Positions 7,560-14,443 of a stretch of DNA of 64,000 nucleotides are shown in pieces (position 1 is the first letter of the stretch; the number at the start of each line of letters is the position of its first letter). The DNA is from Lysinibacillus_B sp031181585 (lineage in GTDB: Bacteria; Bacillota; Bacilli; Bacillales_A; Planococcaceae), in contig NZ_CP154840.1 in NCBI RefSeq assembly GCF_047301505.1, forward strand, positions 4,402,001-4,466,000, read 5' to 3'. The notes under the pieces were generated by a model, which did no database searches, was not told the DNA's origin, and saw nothing but the letters and a program-made list of their open reading frames with translations. The position numbers and the translations under genes were made by a program.

Positions 7560-9227
7560 ATGTTGAATTGCCGTAACGATATACTTACCTATACGAAACA
7601 GCTTGTTAACATAGAAAGTATTGTAAATACAACCGGCGAGGGGGCAATTGCCCATTCTTTATTCCAGACTATCTCTTTATTGCCATACTTTTTAGATAAC
7701 CCTGACTCAGTAGCACTAGAGAAGACCATAAATGATGATCAAGAACGCTATAATGTCATGGCATTTGTTAAAGGAAAAAAAGGAAGCAGCAATCGTACAA
7801 TTATTTTAATGGGTCATATAGATACAGTCGGTATTGATGACTTCAACCAGCTGAAAGAGCACGCCTGTTCTCCAGATGACTTGATGGAAGCATTGAAAAA
7901 TGAAAAGCTGCCCGCTTCAGCCAAGGAACATTTAGAGTCCGGGGACTGGCTGTTTGGCCGTGGTGTTCTTGATATGAAGAGCGGTGTTGCCAGCAACCTT
8001 TATCTCTTAAAGTACTATTCCGAACATCTTGATGAACTGGATGGCAATATTTTATTATTAGCAGAATGTGACGAGGAAGACGGCTCGCACGGCGTTCTTT
8101 CCTCTTTAAAAACATTGAAAAAGTGGAAAGAAGAACATGGTTTTGAATATATTGCAGCCATCAATGCAGACTTCGTTTCACCTCGCTTTGAAGGGGATGA
8201 AAACCGCTATATCTATAAAGGAACGGTCGGCAAACTGCTGCCGTCATTCTTTATCACCGGTGCCGAAACACATGTTGGTTCAGCTTTTGAAGGTTTAGAC
8301 CCTAACTTTATCGCTGCCGAACTGACAAAACAAATCAACTATAATCCAGAGCTTTGCAATGAGGCTTATGGAGAAACGACCGTACCGCCCGTATCATTAA
8401 AACAAACGGATTTAAAACCATCTTATACCGTTCAAACAGCACTATCGGCTTATGTTTATTATAATTTCTTTATTCATTCTTGGTCTCCAAAGGACGTACT
8501 GATTAAACTTAAAGAGCAAGCTACGATTGCTTTTGCCAACGCACTGGCTGCTTTCGAAGAGAGATATCGCAAATACAGTGAAATTAGCGGGGAACCCTTT
8601 GTCTCGCCCCCTTGGAAGCCGAGAGTTTTTACATATGAAGAAATGGAACAGTTATTAATCGAAGAAAACGGCGATTCGTTCATTGCACACATGAATGAAT
8701 TTAAACAAGATCTCCTGGCGAATCCGCTATTAGATACACGCATGTTTGCTGCCCGAGTTGTCGAGGAAGCTTGGAAATGGATGAAGGATAAAGATCCGGC
8801 TATTATTTTATTTTACTCTTCCCTATACTCACCAAGAATTGAAGTAACAGGAAAGACAACAGATGAGCTTAATTTAATTAGCGCGCTTGATAAAGCCGTA
8901 GAGACAATACAGCCAGAATACCCACATCCAATTGTTACTCGAAACTTTTTCCCGTATATCTCTGATATGAGCTTTATGGCTCTAAGTGATGATGAGGATG
9001 GAATCAACGCCGTTTCGAAAAACAACCCTGGCTGGGGCACAAAACACTATGTCGAGTTTCAGGATATCCGGGATATAAATGTCCCTGTTGTTAATATCGG
9101 TCCATATGGTTTGGATGCTCACAAGAAACTCGAAAGAATGGAAATGAAATACTCACTAGAAATAGTGCCAAATATAACAAACCTCGTTATCCAAAATCTT
9201 TTAGCACACGAAGAAAAAAGCCTGTAA
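7560..9227 (+). CDS. rocB: M20 family metallopeptidase, RocB-like
   Basis: 555 residues, near the length of B. subtilis RocB (about 566), an arginine-utilisation protein of uncertain biochemical activity. Dinuclear-zinc M20 residues are visible: H86 and D88 in GHIDTV, bridging D138 in GVLDMKSG, and the E/D cluster in AECDEEDGS at about 169-175. A lid/dimerisation insert and a long C-terminal half follow. The start has AAAGGAGG eight bases upstream. It is divergent from the lysine importer, so an amino-acid or peptide substrate is natural, but no rocD/rocF-type genes are present. Probably cytoplasmic; no signal peptide. Confidence 0.8.
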   Translation: MLNCRNDILTYTKQLVNIESIVNTTGEGAIAHSLFQTISLLPYFLDNPDSVALEKTINDDQERYNVMAFVKGKKGSSNRTIILMGHIDTVGIDDFNQLKEHACSPDDLMEALKNEKLPASAKEHLESGDWLFGRGVLDMKSGVASNLYLLKYYSEHLDELDGNILLLAECDEEDGSHGVLSSLKTLKKWKEEHGFEYIAAINADFVSPRFEGDENRYIYKGTVGKLLPSFFITGAETHVGSAFEGLDPNFIAAELTKQINYNPELCNEAYGETTVPPVSLKQTDLKPSYTVQTALSAYVYYNFFIHSWSPKDVLIKLKEQATIAFANALAAFEERYRKYSEISGEPFVSPPWKPRVFTYEEMEQLLIEENGDSFIAHMNEFKQDLLANPLLDTRMFAARVVEEAWKWMKDKDPAIILFYSSLYSPRIEVTGKTTDELNLISALDKAVETIQPEYPHPIVTRNFFPYISDMSFMALSDDEDGINAVSKNNPGWGTKHYVEFQDIRDINVPVVNIGPYGLDAHKKLERMEMKYSLEIVPNITNLVIQNLLAHEEKSL

Positions 9228-9270
9228 TCCATCGACAGGCACTTAACAGCTATTAATAATTGATTAAATG

Positions 9271-9312
9271 CCCCCTAAAACAGTATTACATCAACGTTTA
9301 GGGGGTCTTTTT
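9271..9312 (+). terminator. Terminator of the RocB-like gene
   Basis: CCCCCTAAA (9271-9279) pairs with TTTAGGGGG (9297-9305), then TCTTTTT. A smaller hairpin (GCCTGT with ACAGGC) overlaps the stop codon. Confidence 0.8.
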
Positions 9313-9323
9313 AATAACAGTAT

Positions 9324-9341
9324 TTACTGATGAAACAGTTC
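9324..9341 (-). other. Attachment-like site B (internal rlmH-type repeat)
   Basis: Minus-strand reading GAACTGTTTCATCAGTAA: 4 of 18 mismatches to the rlmH 3' end and 3 of 18 to site A, with which it shares TCATCAGTAA exactly. It lies just beyond the terminator at 9271-9312, in the same orientation as the other two. In composite SCC islands an internal site of this kind marks the junction of two successive insertions. Confidence 0.4.
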
Positions 9342-9454
9342 TCCCTATCATACTAAGCTGTAATTTATTAATGATAGTGATATTGTGCACTTGAATAATA
9401 GCCCTTATTATAAATTTGCCATCCTTAACATTCGGAATTTTAAGTTCAACCATC

Positions 9455-9973
9455 TTATCGAATAGGATTCTCAAAATTCCAGTTAGTATAAATTGCTGCT
9501 GCAGTAACTGGATCAGCGGCCGTATCTTCCGTAAAACCGCCGATTAGATTGCCTACTCTAAATGTAGGCTCAAATAACTGTTCTTCCTTCGCAGGTGCTG
9601 TTGGGCCATCTATCCCCAATTTTGTCTCATCTGTAACCACTACTTCCATTCCGTTATCCAGCGTAAAGCTCATTCCGTCTTCCCCAACTTCTGTTATAAT
9701 GCCTTCAATATTAAGCATTACCTTTGCTGCAGGTCCTGAATTGTTTACTACAATTCTTTCCGTCAAATCTATTGATACATCATTGTTTATAGCTGTTAAA
9801 GCCACTACAGCGATGACGGCACAAGCTGCTAAACTTCCAGCTATTAATGTGATTCTTCTCATAAGAAACCCCTTTTCTTTTTTTTCATATTCCATCATCT
9901 CTTTTTGCATTTTGTTCTTAAATTCTTCGGATGCATGAATTTGTTCCATCACTTTCTTATAAGCATTCACCAT
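9455..9973 (-). CDS. Putative transmembrane anti-sigma factor
   Basis: 172 residues: a charged cytoplasmic N-terminus (1-38), one membrane helix at about 41-62 (ITLIAGSLAACAVIAVVALTA) and an extracytoplasmic domain of about 110 residues. The outer domain contains IITEVGEDGMSFTLDNGMEVVVTDETK, here split as a small beta-barrel-like unit of the kind seen in DUF5666-style proteins. The gene starts two bases after the upstream sigma-factor stop and has its own ribosome-binding site. This is the arrangement of an ECF sigma factor with its membrane-bound anti-sigma. No zinc-binding HxxxCxxC motif is present, so it is not a classical ZAS-domain anti-sigma. Confidence 0.65.
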   Translation of the reverse strand: MVNAYKKVMEQIHASEEFKNKMQKEMMEYEKKEKGFLMRRITLIAGSLAACAVIAVVALTAINNDVSIDLTERIVVNNSGPAAKVMLNIEGIITEVGEDGMSFTLDNGMEVVVTDETKLGIDGPTAPAKEEQLFEPTFRVGNLIGGFTEDTAADPVTAAAIYTNWNFENPIR

Positions 9974-9975
9974 AC

Positions 9976-10449
9976 CTAACTCCCTTCTTCCAAAATGGTT
10001 TTCAGCTTCATACGTACCCTTCTAAGCTTTGAGCCTACTGTGTTAACTTTCATTTCTAATAGATTGGCAATTTCTGCAGTCGTGTAGCCTTCGTAATAAT
10101 GTAAATAAACAATAGCCCTCTCCTTTTCATCAAGCTGAAAAATTTCTGGGAGAACAATTTGTTCCTCTTTTGCAATAAACGTCATTTCCTCTGTTATCGG
10201 TATTGTCTTCCTGACGCGGGAAGACTTAAAGTAGTCCTTGCATTTATTAAATGTCACTTTGATGAGCCAGGCCTTTAAATGTTCCTCACTATCGAAGGGC
10301 TTTTTCTGTCTCATCAGCGTCATATAAACCTCTTGAACAATATCCTCCGCCTCGGACATACTTTTTGTCTGGTGCACAGCAATTCGTATTAAAGTATCAC
10401 TATAAGTTTGAACTATCTCATGAATATGTAAGCCGGCGATCGTTTTCAT
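9976..10449 (-). CDS. ECF-type RNA polymerase sigma factor
   Basis: 157 residues with region 2 at about 33-74 (EAEDIVQEVYMTLMRQ, then AWLIKVTFNKCKDYF, the -10 recognition part) and region 4 at about 100-150 (LDEKERAIVYLHYYEGYTTAEIANLL followed by the recognition helix VNTVGSKLRRVRMKLK). It lacks region 3, as ECF factors do. The ATG at 10449 has GGAGG seven bases upstream; a TTG six bases earlier abuts that site and is unlikely. The anti-sigma gene follows after two bases. Target genes are unknown; the neighbouring pectate lyase is a conceivable but unsupported target. Confidence 0.9.
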   Translation of the reverse strand: MKTIAGLHIHEIVQTYSDTLIRIAVHQTKSMSEAEDIVQEVYMTLMRQKKPFDSEEHLKAWLIKVTFNKCKDYFKSSRVRKTIPITEEMTFIAKEEQIVLPEIFQLDEKERAIVYLHYYEGYTTAEIANLLEMKVNTVGSKLRRVRMKLKTILEEGS

Positions 10450-10550
10450 ACCCAACCTCCTTCACTTCATAATACGATTCATTTTCGTTCATTCGTGCAA
10501 GAGAAAAATTTTTCCCCTAATTGATTCTATAAGTTTCCCTTTGTATGACA

Positions 10551-10596
10551 AAAAAGAGAGAGGAGAATTATCTTTAATAGATAAATCCCCTCTCCC
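10551..10596 (-). terminator. Hairpin terminator insulating the sigma-factor gene
   Basis: On the minus strand GAGAGG and TTATCT-containing arms pair imperfectly with AGATAA and CCTCTC, followed by a run of six T. It would stop read-through from the pectate lyase gene towards the sigma factor. Confidence 0.55.
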
Positions 10597-10701
10597 TATT
10601 GAGGTACTTAGTTTTTATATTAGGATTGTCCTCGTCCTGCAGGGTTGAATAGTAAGACAAAATAATGAATTTAACACTTTGTCCGCCCATTCCAATGCGA
10701 G

Positions 10702-10737
10702 AAAAAATGGTTCAGCCATAGGACTGAACCATTTTTT
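10702..10737 (-). terminator. Terminator of the pectate lyase gene
   Basis: Minus strand AAATGGTTCAG pairs with CTGAACCATTT around an 8-base loop, then six T. It begins two bases after the stop codon. Confidence 0.85.
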
Positions 10738-10738
10738 A

Positions 10739-13147
10739 CTATTCGACGATATAGATTTCACGGATTTGGTTATTGCCTTTCGTGTTGACGAATATATCGT
10801 AACGTCCTACTCGATAAATTCCCTCGGCATTTTTATTGATGAGGAAGGTCTCAGTCAAACCCCCGCTTCTAGTTCCATCTGTATAGACTTCATCGATGGT
10901 AATAACCAATTCATTTTGATTGCCCTTTAACTGGTTTACCACTGCAGAGGCTTCGGCTGATTCAACAGTATCCAAGACAACCACTGAAGACCACTCACTG
11001 GCACCGGCAGCGTTCAAAGCGCGGATCCTGAATTGATAAATACCTCCATTTTCAGCTTTGGCAATAATGTCATTCAGGTTAGCGAATTGATCGATATCCT
11101 GCGTGATATAACTTTTTGCTCGTGTATTGTGAGCGATTTCTGCTAAGGTCATCCACTCTCCATTATTTGTATTCAACTGAATTTCATAGCTTTCAGTCAA
11201 CACGTCATTATTAGTCCAATCGATAGTGAAAGTACCTTCGTGAACAATAATCTTACCAGGGCTAGGAATATGATCCGTACCAAATGCAGAACGGACCTCC
11301 TCATTAATCCGGACTTCAGTGATTTCAGGTGCTGCTGGGACAGAAATTGGCGCGATATCACCCTGGGAACCGGAATTCGTTTCGACTTCAGTTCTCAAAG
11401 CTGATGCCAGTTCAGCTGTACCCGTCGGCCATATATCTTGTCGGCTCGGACGGAACGCCCAATCCAATTGCGAAGCCGGGTTGGTAGTCATGTTCGGATT
11501 CTGGGTAGTCGAATCGGAAGCAACAACAATGCCCACGTCCTCTTTCACATTGAAATTCTTTGAAGAGGCTGCATCGAAAACATTTGGTTCAAGTTGTGAA
11601 GCATCCGCTCTTAGGGCATCCAGATCAGCTTGCGTCATGCCAGGTTTTACATCCGATGCCAATCTGAAACCTTCCAGTGTTTCAGGGAAGTCCCCTTCGA
11701 AGAATGCTTCCGGCGTGACGATGTATCCAGGTGCGTCACCGAAGAAGTGGTTGAATCCTGCATTCGGCGTATTGTTTGGTAAGTCAATTCCAAATTCATT
11801 GTCTTGGAATCCGCGGGCATGACCCTGGCGGCTCCTTAAGAACGGAAAATTGACATTGTCAAAAATATTTCCTTCGGCCCAAATCGTAGCGTTGTGTGCG
11901 GCTCCAATTCCATAACCAGTATTTCTATCCAATAAGGTATCATGGTGAGGATGCCCTTGGACATCTTCAAATAAGTTATTGTAAACGTGTAAACGTCCAT
12001 TGCGTACTCGTGGAGTCCGTTCTTCTGTTCCTTGGAACCAGTTGTGATGGATTGTTCCGTAGTGTTCACTGATAGAACCGACACCACCCCCGATAAGCAT
12101 GACTTTACTGCTGCCGGCGAAGTAGTTGTAGGAGACAGTGTAATTTCGTGCGTGGTTGACGATATCTAACGCGCCATCACCTTTTGCCTGATCCGGGTCG
12201 TCGGCATTGGCTAAGTGCAGGTTTTGGCCATAGCCGAAAGTATTGTTGTGTACCCAAATATTTGAAGCTCTTTGGGTATCACCCCCGCCATGGACCTCAA
12301 TCGCATCGCCTGTCCAATAATCGAAGTTCATATTCCGTATGACGACGTTGTGGGCGCCACCTGTTCCAATCAAGGTTGGACCGTGAGAAAGAGTTGCATC
12401 CGGCCCGATCCCTTCGATCGTAACATTCCCGTTACCCGCTCCGATAGAAGCACCGCGTTCGGTAATATTCCCGACGAAACGAACAATCAGCGGCTGTTTC
12501 TGATTAGCCATCGATCCACGGCTGCTATCGCTAAACAAGCTGTTAGCATATTGTGTAGCAGTTTCAGGCGTGATGTAAACAATCTTAGCTTCTGGATCTA
12601 CACGTCCATCCGGTAAATAGCCGCCGATAGCACCATCTAATGCAAAGTCATGATTCCCTTGGTATGGATTTTCATTTGATGGTATGAAAGCCGCGCCATT
12701 ACGCGGAAAGGCCTCTGTCTGCAAGTTTGTAAAACTATGTTCAACTTTTCCGTCTACTCTTACTTGAATCTCGTAAACACCTTCCGGAAGCCCTGGGATA
12801 TCGGCGCGCCATGTGTTTCTTGCTGGGTCTACCACACGTACCAGCGGCGTGTTGCCCTCATCATTCACGAGTGTCCAGTCTGTTAGGAAATCGGTAATCG
12901 GACTGCCGTCACGCCAGTCGGTGACGTTGGCTCCTTTCACGTATACTTCGTATTTGCCATTAATGTCACCTGTCCAGACTGCAAACGCGGTTTCGAACCA
13001 AGTCCCCGCTTCGTTAATAACGCTTTCATTTGACATCGCCGAAGCGGACATATTTTGATCCATCATAGGTGTAATACCGAGGGACACAAAAGATAAAGTC
13101 GCGGCTAAGGCGATAGAGATCCATTTCTTTCCTACCCGAAATTCCAT
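10739..13147 (-). CDS. Secreted pectate lyase (polysaccharide lyase family 1) with FnIII-like domains
   Basis: 802 residues. Signal peptide at about 1-38 (basic start, hydrophobic core, SASA cleavage region). An FnIII/Ig-like domain covers about 50-140. A right-handed beta-helix lyase domain spans about 170-560, with the family-1 calcium-site stretch GDGALDIVNHARNYTVSYN and the catalytic-arginine motif RTPRVR (about 377-382) inside HHNWFQGTEERTPRVR. An FnIII domain lies at about 610-730 and a further 70-residue domain at the end. It would cleave de-esterified pectin outside the cell by beta-elimination, using Ca2+. The start is set by GAGGAG seven bases before the ATG. Base composition is visibly richer in G+C than its neighbours (36 of 60 bases at 11401-11460), suggesting acquisition. 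No other pectin gene is nearby. Confidence 0.9.
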   Translation of the reverse strand: MEFRVGKKWISIALAATLSFVSLGITPMMDQNMSASAMSNESVINEAGTWFETAFAVWTGDINGKYEVYVKGANVTDWRDGSPITDFLTDWTLVNDEGNTPLVRVVDPARNTWRADIPGLPEGVYEIQVRVDGKVEHSFTNLQTEAFPRNGAAFIPSNENPYQGNHDFALDGAIGGYLPDGRVDPEAKIVYITPETATQYANSLFSDSSRGSMANQKQPLIVRFVGNITERGASIGAGNGNVTIEGIGPDATLSHGPTLIGTGGAHNVVIRNMNFDYWTGDAIEVHGGGDTQRASNIWVHNNTFGYGQNLHLANADDPDQAKGDGALDIVNHARNYTVSYNYFAGSSKVMLIGGGVGSISEHYGTIHHNWFQGTEERTPRVRNGRLHVYNNLFEDVQGHPHHDTLLDRNTGYGIGAAHNATIWAEGNIFDNVNFPFLRSRQGHARGFQDNEFGIDLPNNTPNAGFNHFFGDAPGYIVTPEAFFEGDFPETLEGFRLASDVKPGMTQADLDALRADASQLEPNVFDAASSKNFNVKEDVGIVVASDSTTQNPNMTTNPASQLDWAFRPSRQDIWPTGTAELASALRTEVETNSGSQGDIAPISVPAAPEITEVRINEEVRSAFGTDHIPSPGKIIVHEGTFTIDWTNNDVLTESYEIQLNTNNGEWMTLAEIAHNTRAKSYITQDIDQFANLNDIIAKAENGGIYQFRIRALNAAGASEWSSVVVLDTVESAEASAVVNQLKGNQNELVITIDEVYTDGTRSGGLTETFLINKNAEGIYRVGRYDIFVNTKGNNQIREIYIVE

Positions 13148-13171
13148 TTTCAAGCTCCTCTCTTTTTATTC

Positions 13172-13199
13172 GTTTAACGTTAAACTTACTCATAGTATA
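13172..13199 (-). promoter_or_regulatory. Pectate lyase promoter with LacI-type operator palindrome
   Basis: Minus strand TATACT (13199-13194) is a good -10, but no matching -35 is visible. Eight bases downstream lies the perfect 14-bp palindrome GTTTAACGTTAAAC (13172-13185), with the central CG step typical of LacI-family operators, between the transcription start and the ribosome-binding site. It suggests carbohydrate-dependent repression; the regulator is not in this window. Confidence 0.5.
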
Positions 13200-13507
13200 C
13201 CTTCTAAATAATGGTATTACTATTAGTATTTTGATAATTTTGATTATTCAATATATTATTATCTCTTAAATTTATACTAATATATAATTTTAATGTAACT
13301 AGACAATACTTAAAGAAAGAGGATATTTTCCGTTTGGTAAAAATACAATGTAACCTGAAACAAATTAGCTTCAATGTATATCACGCTCTGTTTCTAGTAG
13401 CAATTTGAAAAACAACTATATAAATATAATTATAATGGCAAGAGGAACGAGAAAGCATAATATCCCCCCTATCTGATATGGATAGATGCTTAAATAGAGC
13501 AAATCCT

Positions 13508-13538
13508 AAAAAAAGAGATGGATTCCCATCTCTTTTTT
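13508..13538. terminator. Bidirectional terminator after rlmH
   Basis: GAGATGG (13515-13521) pairs with CCATCTC (13526-13532), extended by A and T runs on both sides. It ends rlmH and lies ten bases from the att-like site in its 3' end. Confidence 0.8.
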
Positions 13539-13548
13539 AAAACCTCGT

Positions 13549-13566
13549 TTATTTATGATACGGTTC
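13549..13566 (-). other. Attachment-like site C (3' end of rlmH)
   Basis: GAACCGTATCATAAATAA, encoding the C-terminal EPYHK and stop of RlmH. In staphylococci the equivalent 3' end of this gene (orfX) is the integration site of SCC elements, with the core GAAGCATATCATAAATGA; 15 of 18 positions match here. See sites A and B. Confidence 0.5.
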
Positions 13567-14028
13567 ACCCTTAATGATTCTAAAACTCCGGTAAATCTGC
13601 TCGACCAGTACAAGCTTCATAAGCTGGTGGGGCAGTGTCATTTTGCCGAAGCAAAGCTTTTCATCAGCACGCTTTAATACGTCATCATGAAGACCAAGCG
13701 ATCCACCGATTACAAAGGCGATTTTGCTTTTACCGTATGTCATAAGAGCATCAAGGTCGGCTGCCATCTGTTCGCTTGTTTTCATCTTGCCGTCCAGCGC
13801 TAGGGCAATCATATATGTACCGTCATTTATTTTTGCCAGAATGCGCTCGCCTTCCTTCCTTTTCACCATTTCCATTTCCGCTTCCGATAATTGCTCGGGC
13901 GCTTTTTCGTCTGGTACTTCGACAAAGTCGAGTTTTGCATAGCTGCCAAGGCGCTTTGCATATTCGTCAATCCCCATTTTCAGATACTTTTCCTTGAGCT
14001 TGCCGACCGATATGATCGTTATATTCAC
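13549..14028 (-). CDS. rlmH: 23S rRNA pseudouridine-1915 N3-methyltransferase RlmH
   Basis: 159 residues, full family length. An SPOUT (trefoil-knot) methyltransferase that methylates pseudouridine 1915 in helix 69 of 23S rRNA on the assembled 70S ribosome, using S-adenosylmethionine. The cofactor loop FVIGGSLGL is at about 105-113, and the C-terminal knot LPHQLMKLVLVEQIYRSFRI with the terminal GEPYHK is intact. This is the orfX gene of staphylococci, whose 3' end is the SCC target. Downstream lies accessory DNA; upstream, a small Cys/His protein gene and a cluster of DnaA boxes. Confidence 0.97.
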   Translation of the reverse strand: MNITIISVGKLKEKYLKMGIDEYAKRLGSYAKLDFVEVPDEKAPEQLSEAEMEMVKRKEGERILAKINDGTYMIALALDGKMKTSEQMAADLDALMTYGKSKIAFVIGGSLGLHDDVLKRADEKLCFGKMTLPHQLMKLVLVEQIYRSFRIIKGEPYHK

Positions 14029-14118
14029 AGCTTATCCACCTTTACATTTCATTTACAAACAAGTTATCCACAAAAGTTATCCACATATCAACAGGTAAAT
14101 GCTATATATTGTGTAAAG

Positions 14119-14283
14119 TTATTTACTTGATACAATATATGTTGCCTGCTCTTCACAATAGGAACATTTTGTGGATAACTTTTCACCTTCGGATAGTTTA
14201 TCCATCAGCGGGAACTCTTCTGTTTCTGCCACAAGCATGTCTAAAGCGTGATCTATATGGTTTTCGCAACTGTATTTTTTCAT
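14119..14283 (-). CDS. CxxH/CxxC mini-protein
   Basis: 54 residues, too short for routine calling. It begins MKKYSCENHIDHALDM and carries a CxxH motif (C6, H9) and a CxxC motif (C40, C43, in TKCSYCEEQA), together able to bind one zinc. GGAGG lies nine bases upstream of the ATG. This matches the small CxxH/CxxC protein family found beside rlmH and htrC in Bacilli; the function is unknown. The gene contains one perfect and one degenerate DnaA box, and more lie on either side, so its expression could respond to DnaA. Confidence 0.85.
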   Translation of the reverse strand: MKKYSCENHIDHALDMLVAETEEFPLMDKLSEGEKLSTKCSYCEEQATYIVSSK

Positions 14284-14364
14284 TTTTTAAATCCTCCACT
14301 ATTCTGAAATTTCCACAAACTTATTCACAATTTGCTAAATGTTATCCACAATCATTGTAGCAAA

Positions 14365-14409
14365 CAAAAAACAAGTAGGAAAGAAAAGCTTATTCTTTCT
14401 CTACTTGTT
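14365..14409 (-). terminator. Terminator of htrC
   Basis: Minus strand ACAAGTAG and GAAAGAA arms pair with TTCTTTC and CTACTTGT around a 7-8 base loop, followed by TTTTTTG. Confidence 0.7.
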
Positions 14410-14443
14410 GTGCAAAGGTTTATTCAGTTATCCACAGGTTGGA

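Larger units (their letters stand above)
1954..13566. mobile_element. Candidate SCC-like composite island inserted at rlmH
   Basis: A block of about 11.6 kb bounded by att-like repeats A (1954-1971) and C (the rlmH 3' end, 13549-13566), with a third copy B at 9324-9341 dividing it. Each repeat lies within about 10-20 bases of a terminator. Cargo: helD, a lysine-riboswitch ABC importer and a RocB-like peptidase between A and B; an ECF sigma/anti-sigma pair and a G+C-richer pectate lyase between B and C. No ccr serine recombinase or other mobility gene is visible, so if this was an element it is now a scar or is driven from elsewhere. Boundaries are seen; mobility is inference. Confidence 0.4.
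14032..14436. promoter_or_regulatory. DnaA-box cluster outside oriC
   Basis: Five perfect 9-mers TTATCCACA: plus strand at 14064, 14077, 14342 and 14428, minus strand at 14170-14178. Degenerate copies occur at 14032 (TTATCCACC) and 14198 (TTATCCATC). They flank and enter the small CxxH/CxxC gene, about 31 kb from the origin. B. subtilis has several origin-distal DnaA-box clusters that bind DnaA and restrain initiation; I recall the rlmH (yydA) locus among reported DnaA-binding regions, but this should be verified. Confidence 0.7.
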
